Positions 8,725 to 15,695 of a DNA stretch of 64,000 bases are shown piece by piece. A program made the position numbers and the translations under genes. The stretch comes from Methylobacterium planeticum (GTDB taxonomy: Bacteria > Pseudomonadota > Alphaproteobacteria > Rhizobiales > Beijerinckiaceae), in NCBI RefSeq assembly GCF_008806345.1, contig NZ_VZZJ01000003.1:1-64000 (forward strand). Direction: 5' to 3'. Numbering within the stretch: position 1 is the first letter of the stretch; the number at the start of each line of letters is the position of its first letter. The notes under the pieces are model-generated. The model saw nothing but the letters and a program-made list of their open reading frames with translations. It ran no database searches and had not been told where the DNA came from.

Positions 8725-8876
8725 GGCACGCGCCTCTACGTCGATCCAAAGCCCGGGTTTTCGACCCGCGCGTGGCAACCTACTGCCGATCCTACAGGTT
8801 CCCAGATGAATCGCTGCACAACGAACGTGACGCGAAGTCTGGACGGTGCAGCGCAGGACCCTATCGTCAGCAGGCC

Positions 8877-10262
8877 ATGCCAGTCACGAGCACGAGCGGC
8901 TTCTCCCGCAACGCACGCCATTTGAGACTCGATACCTTCGTGCGCCTGCGCTGGCTCGCGATCACCGGGCAGAGCGCGGCGGTCGTCGGCGCGCAGTTCG
9001 GCCTCGGCCTCGCCCTGCCCTTCGGCTGGTGCTTCCTGGTGATCGCGGCATCGTCCTGGCTCAATCTGGCGCTGCGGATCCGCTTCCCCGCGAGCTACCG
9101 GCTCAGCGACGATTCCGCGGCTCTCCTGCTCGCCTTCGACATCATCCAACTCGCCGCCCTGCTCTTCCTGACCGGCGGCCTGCAGAACCCGTTCTCGCTG
9201 CTGTTCCTGGCCCCCGTCCTCATCTCGGCGACCGCATTGCCACCGGAGCGGACGCTCGCGCTCGGTCTCCTCGCCATCGGCTTGGCGACCCTGCTCGCCC
9301 TCGTGCATCGGCCGTTGCCGTGGTTCTCGGATGGACGGATCGAGCTGCCGTTCCTATACATCTCCGGCGTGTGGACGGCGATCCTGCTCGGCACCGCCTT
9401 CACGGGCGTCTACGCCTGGCGTGTCGCGGAAGAGACGCGCCAGCTCGCTCAGGCGCTGGCTGCGACGGAGCTCGTCCTCGCGCGCGAGCAGCATCTCTCG
9501 CAGCTCGACGGGCTCGCGGCCGCAGCGGCCCACGAGCTCGGCACGCCGCTCGGAACCATCATGGTCGTCACGAAGGAGCTGGTGCGCCAGCTCGGGCCGA
9601 CCGCCTCACCCGCCGTGGCCGACGATCTGCACCTCCTGCGCGAACAGGTCGACCGCTGCCGCGGGATCCTGTCGAAGCTCACCTCGCTCGACGGTGACGA
9701 GGGCGGCTTTCTCCAGACAGTCAGCTTCAGCCATCTCGTCGAGGAGCTGGTCGCGCCCCAGCGCGCGCTCGGGACCGTCCTCGAAGCCACGAGCCAGGGC
9801 GACGGGCCGGAACCGGTCTGCCGCCGCAATCCCGGCGTGATGTTCGGCCTCGGCAATATTGTCGACAATGCCGTGGACTTCGCCGAGTCCCGGGTGGTGA
9901 TCGAGGCACGCTGGACGCTGGATCGCGTGTCGCTCGAGATTCGCGACGACGGCCCCGGCTTCTCCAGCGAGGTCCTGCTCCGCGCCGGAGAGCCCTACGT
10001 GACGACGCGCAACCCGGACCGGGTGGTCGGTGGAGACGCGGTCGGCGCCGGCCTCGGCCTCGGCCTGTTCATCGCCAAGACCCTGATCGAGCGCTCGGGC
10101 GCTCAGCTCTCACTCTCGAATGCGTCGCAGCCGGGAACAAGTGGGGCCATCGTGCGGATTTCCTGGGCGAGGCACCTGTTCGAACGTGGTGCCGCACCCC
10201 GGCATACCCCTGAATTCAGTGTTCCGCCGCCCCTGACGCAGCGCGACCCAGCGCCTATATAA
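8877..10262 (+). CDS. regB: RegB/PrrB/ActS redox-sensing histidine kinase
   Basis: A 461-residue membrane sensor of the RegB/ActS family. About six hydrophobic segments occupy residues 24-185. The quinone-binding heptapeptide GGLQNPF is at about 100-106, the phosphorylated His219 lies in AAAHELGTPLG, and the redox-sensing cysteine is Cys261 in VDRCRGIL. A C-terminal ATPase domain has N-box NIVDNAVDFAE and G-boxes DDGPGF and GLGLGLF. The start at 8877 fits the family; the frame upstream is unsupported. It phosphorylates the RegA-type regulator 37 bp downstream. In relatives this pair tunes respiration, carbon and nitrogen fixation to oxygen and redox state. Confidence 0.95.
   Translation: MPVTSTSGFSRNARHLRLDTFVRLRWLAITGQSAAVVGAQFGLGLALPFGWCFLVIAASSWLNLALRIRFPASYRLSDDSAALLLAFDIIQLAALLFLTGGLQNPFSLLFLAPVLISATALPPERTLALGLLAIGLATLLALVHRPLPWFSDGRIELPFLYISGVWTAILLGTAFTGVYAWRVAEETRQLAQALAATELVLAREQHLSQLDGLAAAAAHELGTPLGTIMVVTKELVRQLGPTASPAVADDLHLLREQVDRCRGILSKLTSLDGDEGGFLQTVSFSHLVEELVAPQRALGTVLEATSQGDGPEPVCRRNPGVMFGLGNIVDNAVDFAESRVVIEARWTLDRVSLEIRDDGPGFSSEVLLRAGEPYVTTRNPDRVVGGDAVGAGLGLGLFIAKTLIERSGAQLSLSNASQPGTSGAIVRISWARHLFERGAAPRHTPEFSVPPPLTQRDPAPI
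10233..10260 (+). promoter_or_regulatory. Candidate sigma-70 promoter for regA
   Basis: CTGACG (10233-10238), a 16-nt spacer and CTATAT (10255-10260) lie in the last codons of regB, about 40 nt before regA. This would allow regA expression independent of regB. Confidence 0.5.
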
Positions 10263-10299
10263 GATCCTGAACAGACACGATGAAACTGGAGGAGCGTCG

Positions 10300-10902
10300 A
10301 TGCTGACGCAGACCGGAACGTCGGCGCCCGGCGCCGATGCCCTGACACTCGCCGATAACGATCCGTTGGCCGCCTTCAGCGATCGCTCGCTGCTGATCGT
10401 CGACGACGACAAGCCTTTCTCGACGCGCCTCGCGCGCGCCATGGAGAGCCGCGGCTACCACGTCCAGGTCGCCGAGAGCGTGGCCGAAGGCGTCTCAATG
10501 GTCGAAGCGCGCGCGCCCGCTTTCGCTGTCATCGACATGCGCCTCGGGGACGGCAACGGTCTCGACGTGATCGCGCGGCTGAAGGAGCGCCGCCCCGAGG
10601 CCCGCGGCGTCATCCTGACGGGCTACGGCAACATCGCGACCGCCGTTACGGCGGTGAAGCTCGGGGCGTTCGACTATCTCGCCAAGCCCGCCGACGCCGA
10701 CGAGATCCACGGCACCCTGATGGCGCAGCCGGGCGAGCGGGCCGATCCGCCCGAGAACCCGATGTCGGCGGACCGCGTGCGCTGGGAGCACATCCAGCGG
10801 GTCTACGAGCTCTGCGGACGCAATGTCTCCGAGACGGCTCGGCGCCTCAACATGCACCGCCGGACCCTCCAGCGCATCCTCGCCAAGCGCGCGCCCCGCT
10901 GA
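10300..10902 (+). CDS. regA: RegA/PrrA/ActR redox response regulator
   Basis: A 200-residue partner of RegB. The receiver domain has the acidic pocket IVDDD (about 33-37), phosphoacceptor Asp79 in AVIDMRLGDG, and a Thr/Lys pair in ILTGYGN and YLAKPAD. The C-terminal Fis-type helix-turn-helix is NVSETARRLNMHRRTLQRIL, nearly invariant in this family. GGAGGAG precedes the ATG. About 15 extra N-terminal residues exceed the usual length of roughly 185. A GC-rich hairpin follows the stop codon. Confidence 0.96.
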   Translation: MLTQTGTSAPGADALTLADNDPLAAFSDRSLLIVDDDKPFSTRLARAMESRGYHVQVAESVAEGVSMVEARAPAFAVIDMRLGDGNGLDVIARLKERRPEARGVILTGYGNIATAVTAVKLGAFDYLAKPADADEIHGTLMAQPGERADPPENPMSADRVRWEHIQRVYELCGRNVSETARRLNMHRRTLQRILAKRAPR

Positions 10903-10914
10903 GGCCCCGAAAGT

Positions 10915-10939
10915 CCGGCGCCGTCGATCGCGGCGCCGG
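10915..10939 (+). terminator. GC-rich hairpin after regA
   Basis: A 9-bp stem (CCGGCGCCG, 10915-10923, with 10931-10939) and a 7-nt loop lie 13 nt after the regA stop. There is no T-run, so it is a weak intrinsic or Rho-assisted end. Confidence 0.5.
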
Positions 10940-11094
10940 GCGGATAACCGCCCGGCAAAGTCCGGGATGAGGATCGGGTCGGGTTCGGGCACACCGGTCG
11001 CGCGGTTGCGCAGCACGGAGTAATCGCGCTACTGCGCCTCGGGGCGTGGCTGGGGCAACCACGCCGAGGCCCGCTTGACGACGGAACGAGTCAC

Positions 11095-11331
11095 GTGAAC
11101 ACGCGCAATCTGATCACGATCGTCAGCATGATGGTGCTGGTCGGGACTGAGGTGTTCGCCGTGGCGATCGCTGCGGGGTGGGCCCTCGCCGGCCTGCTTG
11201 ACCTCGGTGACCGCGTCGGGCACGTGCTGATGGGCCTCTTCAGCCTGTTCGCCGCCTGGATCATGCTGCAGCTCTGGCGCCGCGCGACGAGCATCGAGCC
11301 GCTGCGCTCGGCGCCGGCGCCACGGCGCTGA
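11095..11331 (+). CDS. Small two-helix membrane protein, unknown
   Basis: A 78-residue protein starting at GTG. Two hydrophobic segments (about residues 6-34 and 43-60) are joined by LLDLGDRVGH, and a basic tail WRRATSIEPL likely faces the cytoplasm. No family was recognised. It stands alone between regA and purS. Coding status rests on typical GC third-position use and the clean membrane topology; the ribosome site is weak. Confidence 0.6.
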   Translation: MNTRNLITIVSMMVLVGTEVFAVAIAAGWALAGLLDLGDRVGHVLMGLFSLFAAWIMLQLWRRATSIEPLRSAPAPRR

Positions 11332-11486
11332 CCGGCTCGCCGTCCCGCTTCACTGGAACCCCGGATCGCGTAAGCCTGCGGCCCGTCGGTCCCTTGCCCG
11401 GGCCGATCCGCGCGCATCATGCCGTTGCCAGCGCGTGCGTTACGCCCTATCGGCAACCTGCCCAGCCCTCATACGAGTTTCCTGCC

Positions 11487-11726
11487 ATGAAAGCGCGAAT
11501 CATCGTCACCCTGAAGACCGGTGTTTTGGATCCCCAGGGCAAGGCGATCGAGTCCGCGCTGAAATCCTTCGGTATCGAGGAGGTCGGCAGCGTGCGGCAG
11601 GGCAAGGTGTTCGACGTGGAGATCGTGGCCGCGGACGGCGCAGGGGTCGAGGCGACCCTCCGGACCGCGTGCGAGAAGCTCCTCGCCAACACGGTGGTCG
11701 AGAACTACGCGATCGAGATCGTCTGA
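11487..11726 (+). CDS. purS: FGAM synthase subunit PurS
   Basis: The 79-residue small subunit of the three-part formylglycinamidine synthase, which bridges PurQ and PurL and helps channel ammonia. MKARIIVTLKTGVLDPQGKAI and YAIEIV at the end are typical. The ATG at 11487 is chosen because the upstream extension of the frame has no similarity. Its TGA overlaps the ATG of purQ by one base (TGATG), indicating translational coupling. purL, the large subunit, is not in this window. Confidence 0.96.
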   Translation: MKARIIVTLKTGVLDPQGKAIESALKSFGIEEVGSVRQGKVFDVEIVAADGAGVEATLRTACEKLLANTVVENYAIEIV

Positions 11727-12406
11727 TGCGCGCCGCCATCGTCGTCTTTCCCGGCTCCAACCGCGATGCCGACGTGGCGCGGGCCCTGCGCCTCGCCGGG
11801 GCTGAGGTGGTCAAGGTCTGGCACGCCGACACGGAGCTCCCTGCCGGGACCGACCTCGCGGTCCTGCCCGGTGGCTTCTCCTACGGCGACTACCTGCGAT
11901 GCGGTGCCATCGCCGGGCGCGCGGCTGCCATGGATGCCGTGCGGGCCCATGCTGGCCGGGGCGGCCTCGTCCTCGGCATCTGCAACGGCTTCCAGATTCT
12001 GTGCGAGTCGGGCCTGCTTCCGGGCGTCCTGATGCGCAACGTCAACCGGCGCTTCCTCTGTCATCGGCAGTTGCTGCGCGTCGAGCGCAACGACACGCGC
12101 TTCACCTCGGCCTACGCCGAGGGGCAGGTGATCGACGTCTGCGTCGCCCATGGCGAGGGCAATTACTTCGCCGATCCGGAGACGATCGCGCGGATCGAGG
12201 GCGAGGGCCGCGTCGCCTTCCGGTACTGCGATGCGCAGGGTGCGCTGACCGTCGATGCCAACCGCAACGGGTCGCTGAACTCGATCGCCGGCATCTACTC
12301 GGAGCAGCGCAACGTCCTCGGGCTGATGCCGCACCCCGAGAATTTCGTCGAAGGGCTGGTCGGCGGCACCGATGGGCGCGGTCTGTTCGAGAGCATGGCG
12401 GCTTGA
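11726..12406 (+). CDS. purQ: FGAM synthase glutaminase subunit PurQ
   Basis: A 226-residue class I glutamine amidotransferase that supplies ammonia to PurL. It shows VVFPGSNRDADVARAL, the oxyanion-type LPGGFSYGDYLR, the nucleophilic cysteine in LGICNGFQIL (about residue 91), and the His/Glu pair in LMPHPENFVEG. The start overlaps the purS stop by one base. The next features are a CtrA-type site and a small RNA instead of purL, so the purine operon ends here. Confidence 0.97.
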   Translation: MRAAIVVFPGSNRDADVARALRLAGAEVVKVWHADTELPAGTDLAVLPGGFSYGDYLRCGAIAGRAAAMDAVRAHAGRGGLVLGICNGFQILCESGLLPGVLMRNVNRRFLCHRQLLRVERNDTRFTSAYAEGQVIDVCVAHGEGNYFADPETIARIEGEGRVAFRYCDAQGALTVDANRNGSLNSIAGIYSEQRNVLGLMPHPENFVEGLVGGTDGRGLFESMAA

Positions 12407-12416
12407 GTGCTCTCCC

Positions 12417-12432
12417 TTAACCGCCGGTTAAC
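12417..12432 (+). promoter_or_regulatory. Perfect CtrA-type site TTAA-N7-TTAAC
   Basis: TTAA at 12417-12420, seven bases, then TTAAC at 12428-12432. This exactly matches the consensus known for the cell-cycle regulator CtrA in Caulobacter and Rhizobiales. It is also a 15-bp perfect palindrome. It starts 10 nt after the purQ stop and lies about 45-60 nt upstream of the predicted small-RNA start. Confidence 0.65.
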
Positions 12433-12456
12433 CTTTCTGGCGCATGAAGGGAGCAG

Positions 12457-12470
12457 TCCAGATGTCTGGA
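12457..12470. promoter_or_regulatory. Dyad TCCAGA-TG-TCTGGA before the small RNA
   Basis: A perfect 6-2-6 inverted repeat immediately upstream of the first small-RNA hairpin. It could be an operator overlapping the promoter, or an extra 5' hairpin if transcription starts earlier. Confidence 0.4.
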
Positions 12471-12474
12471 TGTC

Positions 12475-12553
12475 GAGTGGTACCTCCGTCCACTCTGTTT
12501 GATGCCTCCCTGTAGACTCATCCAAAGCCGCCCGCCCTGGGCGGCTTTTTTTC
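12475..12553 (+). ncRNA. Candidate MmgR/alpha-r8 (suhB-type) small RNA
   Basis: A compact transcript of about 78 nt. Hairpin 1 pairs GAGTGG (12475-12480) with CCACTC (12490-12495) and exposes TACCTCCGT, an anti-Shine-Dalgarno loop. A single-stranded linker follows, with GTTTGATGCCTCCCTGTAG carrying a second CCUCC. Hairpin 2 is a strong intrinsic terminator (12524-12548 plus T-run). This architecture and linker resemble, from memory, the alpha-r8/MmgR/suhB family of Rhizobiales; MmgR limits PHB granule accumulation in Sinorhizobium. Lying between purQ and rcdA with its own terminator supports an independent RNA gene. The exact 5' end is not visible. Confidence 0.7.
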
Positions 12554-12554
12554 G
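12524..12554 (+). terminator. Strong intrinsic terminator of the small RNA
   Basis: A 10-bp stem (AAAGCCGCCC at 12524-12533 with 12539-12548), a 5-nt loop and a run of nine Ts (12546-12554). This is the clearest intrinsic terminator in the window. Confidence 0.93.
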
Positions 12555-12605
12555 TCCGGGTCCCTCTCGCTCCCCGGCCGGCGCCGACGGCACCGAATGG
12601 CCGCG

Positions 12606-12627
12606 TTAACGTTACCTTCCGGTTAAC
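12606..12627 (+). promoter_or_regulatory. Near-consensus CtrA site upstream of rcdA
   Basis: TTAC (12612-12615), seven bases, then TTAAC (12623-12627): one mismatch to TTAA-N7-TTAAC. An additional TTAAC half-site is at 12606-12610. It lies 107 nt before the rcdA ATG. In Caulobacter rcdA is itself under CtrA control, which makes this placement meaningful. Confidence 0.6.
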
Positions 12628-12734
12628 CCAGCGGAGACGCAGCTTCGGCGCTAGAGTTGCGCCATGGGCCGTGAAGACGCCGGGGACGTCCCAGATCGGG
12701 ACGACGCTGAACCGGCCGCGGCACAGGAGGCACG

Positions 12735-13265
12735 ATGAACGGGTTCGACGTCACGTTCCGGGACGAGCGGGACTGGGTCAATTTCGGCGAGACCTACGTC
12801 GCCTCCGAGGCGTTCCGGGCGCTGTTCCGCGATGGAATGGCGCTTGTCGAAGAGACGGCCGCCTATCTCGACGGCGAGGGCCGCGAGGAATCCCGACTGA
12901 TCTCGCGCGACGCGACCCTCGGCTACGCGGCCGAGAGCATGCGCCTCACCACCCTGCTGATGCAGATCGCGTCCTGGCTCCTGGTGCAGCGCGCCGTCGC
13001 CGAGGGCGAGATCACGCCCGGACAGGCGCTCCAGGAGAAGACCCGTGTGAAGCTCGCGATGCCGGATCAGATCCGTGCGGAGGCTCTGGCGATGCTCCCG
13101 CTCCGCCTTCAGGACCTCGTGCTGCGCGCCCGCCGCCTGCACGCCCGGATCCTGCACCTCGACACGCTGATCTCGGACGACCGCCCGACGCCGACGACCC
13201 GCGAGAGCCCGGTTGCGGCCCAGCAGGGCTTGCTGCGCTCGGTCTTCGCGAGCAGCACGCACTGA
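12735..13265 (+). CDS. rcdA: RcdA (DUF1465), CtrA degradation adaptor
   Basis: A 176-residue, mostly helical protein of the DUF1465 family. In Caulobacter RcdA works with CpdR and PopA to deliver the master regulator CtrA to ClpXP at the cell pole. Family blocks visible are FGETYVASEAFRALFRDGM, ESMRLTTLLMQIASWLLVQRA, and the conserved end HARILHLDTLI. A flexible tail of about 30 residues follows, as in the Caulobacter protein. AGGAGG sits 4 nt from the ATG. Two CtrA-like sites lie upstream, which suggests feedback. Confidence 0.92.
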   Translation: MNGFDVTFRDERDWVNFGETYVASEAFRALFRDGMALVEETAAYLDGEGREESRLISRDATLGYAAESMRLTTLLMQIASWLLVQRAVAEGEITPGQALQEKTRVKLAMPDQIRAEALAMLPLRLQDLVLRARRLHARILHLDTLISDDRPTPTTRESPVAAQQGLLRSVFASSTH

Positions 13266-13322
13266 TCCTCGGGACGCGCGGCTCCTCCGAACCCCGGGGC
13301 TTGGAGGATCCGGGCGCAGAAA

Positions 13323-13360
13323 CGCGAGCGGGCGGCATCCTGGGATGCCGCCCGCTCGCG
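13323..13360. terminator. 18-bp bidirectional terminator between rcdA and rpmE
   Basis: A perfect 18-bp stem (13323-13340 with 13343-13360) contains GCGGGCGGCATCC and is closed by only 2 unpaired bases. It is followed on the plus strand by TCGTTT. It serves both convergent genes. Confidence 0.85.
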
Positions 13361-13407
13361 TCGTTTCGACACCGCATGCCCGGGGGACAGGCGGCCTGTC
13401 GATCGAT

Positions 13408-13662
13408 CTACTTCTTGCCGAAGCTGAGGCTGCCGAACCGCGAGTTGAAGCGCGAGACACGGCCGCCGCGATCGAGCATCTTCTGCTCGCCGCCGGTCCA
13501 GGCCGGATGCGTGAGCGGATCGATGTCGAGATTGAGGGTGTCGCCCTCCTTGCCGTAAGTCGACCGGGTCATGTAGTCGGACCCATCGGTCATCACGACC
13601 TTGATGAAATGGTAATCGGGATGCTCGGTCCCCTTGGCCTTGTCGGCCGCACTCTTTGCCAT
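13408..13662 (-). CDS. rpmE: Ribosomal protein L31
   Basis: An 84-residue large-subunit ribosomal protein of the cysteine-free L31 type. It shows [30 protein letters not shown] and [18 protein letters not shown]. No CxxC pair is present, so this is the zinc-independent form. The start at 13662 ([11 protein letters not shown]) is preferred over an upstream extension. A candidate promoter reads CTTGTT, 17 nt, GTATAC at 13774 down to 13746 on the minus strand. Confidence 0.95.
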   Translation of the reverse strand: MAKSAADKAKGTEHPDYHFIKVVMTDGSDYMTRSTYGKEGDTLNLDIDPLTHPAWTGGEQKMLDRGGRVSRFNSRFGSLSFGKK

Positions 13663-13745
13663 GACGAAGTCCTCGAATAGCCACGCCGACCGGCCCGTCT
13701 GGCGGCCCGCGGCCATTGAACACGCGCAATCGGATGAAGGCGCGC

Positions 13746-13774
13746 GTATACCGCAGGCTTAAGCCGCGAACAAG
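13746..13774 (-). promoter_or_regulatory. Candidate sigma-70 promoter of rpmE
   Basis: On the minus strand, CTTGTT (13774-13769), a 17-nt spacer and GTATAC (13751-13746), about 85 nt before the rpmE ATG. Confidence 0.45.
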
Positions 13775-13817
13775 CGTAGAAGACACCTGAGTGAGGGAGC
13801 AACGACAATGAGGCACG

Positions 13818-15665
13818 ATGGCCGCCCGTAACCAGAGCCGCGGCAGCGAGGAGCGCGGCAAGGCATCGCTCGGCGCGCTGCGCCCGCTGATCCCGTTCGC
13901 CGCCGCCTATCGCGGGCGCATCCTCGCCGCCTTCGTGTCGCTGCTCGCCGCCTCCGGCGCGACGCTGGTGGTTCCGATCGCGATGCGGCGGGTCATCGAC
14001 CACGGCTTCTCCCCCGAGGGCCACAGCGTCATCGATGCCTACTTCATGGCCCTGCTCGGGGTCGTGGCCGTCCTCGCCCTGTCGAGCGCCGGGCGCTACT
14101 ACACGGTGGTGACGCTCGGCGAGCGCGTGGTCGCGGACCTGCGCTCCGCCGTCTTCCGCCGCCTGACGACCCTCGACCCCGCCTTCTTCGACAAGGCGCA
14201 ATCCGGCGAGATCGTCTCCCGTCTGACGGCGGACGCGACCCAGGTGAAGTCCGTCTTCGGCGTCTCGATCTCGATCCTGCTGCGCAACGCGTTCCTGTTC
14301 ATCGGGGCGGTGGTGATGATGGTCATCACGAGCCCGAAGCTCTCGATCCTGGTACTGATTGCGATTCCGCTCATCGTGTTCCCGCTGATCCTCTCCGGGC
14401 GGGGCGTGCGCAGGCGCTCCCGGGCCGCGCAGGACCGCCTCGCGGACGCGTCCGCCTACGCGGCCGAGGCCGTGGGCGCCGTGCGCACCATGCAGGCCTT
14501 CGGCATGGGCCAGGCCACGGCCACCCGCTTCGCCGAGGCGTCCGAGAACGCCTATTCGGCCGCCCGCGACTCGATCCGGGCCCGGGCGCTGCTCACCGGG
14601 GTGGCGATCTTCCTGATCTCGGCCAGCGTCGTCGGGGTGATGTGGTACGGCGCGCAGGGCGTCCTCACGGGCGCGATGTCGGCGGGCCAGCTGTCGCAAT
14701 TTGTGCTCTACGCCGTCTTCGGCGCCAGCGCGCTCGGCCAACTCTCTGAAGTGTATGGGGAACTCGCGCAGGCCGCCGGCGCCGCCGAGCGCCTCGGCGA
14801 GATCCTGGCGGCCGAACCCGCCATCGCGACGCCGGACGAACCGCTGAGCCTGCCGCGGCCGCCGCGGGGCGAGGTCGCCTTCGACGCCGTGCGCTTCGCC
14901 TACCCGACCCGGACCGAGCGCGCATCGCTCGACGGGATCAGCTTCGCCATCCGGCCCGGCGAGCGGATCGCCCTCGTGGGGCCCTCGGGGGCGGGCAAGA
15001 CCACCGTCCTGCAGCTGCTGCTGCGCTTCTACGACCCGCAATCGGGCAGCGTGCGGGTCGACGGGGTGGATATCGCCCGGGTCGATCCCGAGGCCCTGCG
15101 CGAGCGCCTGTCCCTGGTTCCGCAGGATCCGACCGTGTTCTCGGGCACGGTTTTTCAGAACATTTCATATGGGCGCCCATCGGCAACCGAGGCCGAGGTG
15201 CGCCGTGCCGCGGAACTCGCGCACGCGGATTCGTTCATCCGGGCCCTGCCCCAGGGCTACGCCACCCCGGTCGGCGAGCGCGGCGTGACCCTGTCCGGCG
15301 GGCAGCGCCAGCGCGTCGCCATCGCGCGGGCGATCCTGAAGGACGCGCCGATCCTGCTCCTCGACGAGGCGACCTCGGCCCTCGATGCCGAGAGCGAGCG
15401 CGCGGTGCAATCCGCCCTCGACACGCTGATGGGAGGGCGCACGACCCTGGTGATCGCCCACCGCCTCGCCACGATCCGGGCGGCGGACCGCATCCTCGTC
15501 CTCGACGAGGGGCGCATCGTCGAGGAGGGCACCCACGAGAGCCTGCTGGCGCAGGGCGCGCTCTACGCGCAGCTTGCCGCCCTGCAATTCACCGACGCCC
15601 TCGACGAGACCGCCCGAGGCAAGGAGATGCGTCCCCGCCCCGCCGCGATCCCGGCGGCCGAGTAG
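13818..15665 (+). CDS. MsbA-like ABC exporter (fused half-transporter)
   Basis: A 615-residue half-transporter that works as a homodimer in the inner membrane. The N-terminal ABC type 1 membrane domain has six helices in about residues 20-330. The nucleotide domain has Walker A GPSGAGKTT (about 390), a Q-loop in SLVPQDPTVFSG, signature TLSGGQRQRVAIARA, Walker B ILLLDEATSALD and the switch histidine in VIAHRLATI. The sequence resembles MsbA/lipid-exporter types annotated in Rhizobiales; the true substrate is not deducible. It is monocistronic, and a short hairpin separates it from the convergent MotB-like gene. Confidence 0.9.
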   Translation: MAARNQSRGSEERGKASLGALRPLIPFAAAYRGRILAAFVSLLAASGATLVVPIAMRRVIDHGFSPEGHSVIDAYFMALLGVVAVLALSSAGRYYTVVTLGERVVADLRSAVFRRLTTLDPAFFDKAQSGEIVSRLTADATQVKSVFGVSISILLRNAFLFIGAVVMMVITSPKLSILVLIAIPLIVFPLILSGRGVRRRSRAAQDRLADASAYAAEAVGAVRTMQAFGMGQATATRFAEASENAYSAARDSIRARALLTGVAIFLISASVVGVMWYGAQGVLTGAMSAGQLSQFVLYAVFGASALGQLSEVYGELAQAAGAAERLGEILAAEPAIATPDEPLSLPRPPRGEVAFDAVRFAYPTRTERASLDGISFAIRPGERIALVGPSGAGKTTVLQLLLRFYDPQSGSVRVDGVDIARVDPEALRERLSLVPQDPTVFSGTVFQNISYGRPSATEAEVRRAAELAHADSFIRALPQGYATPVGERGVTLSGGQRQRVAIARAILKDAPILLLDEATSALDAESERAVQSALDTLMGGRTTLVIAHRLATIRAADRILVLDEGRIVEEGTHESLLAQGALYAQLAALQFTDALDETARGKEMRPRPAAIPAAE

Positions 15666-15675
15666 CGCGAAGACA

Positions 15676-15694
15676 CGTCCGGGGCCGCCGGACG
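15676..15694. terminator. Hairpin between ABC exporter and MotB-like gene
   Basis: CGTCCGG (15676-15682) pairs with CCGGACG (15688-15694) around 5 nt, filling the 30-bp gap between two convergent stop codons. No T-run. Confidence 0.65.
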
Positions 15695-15695
15695 C

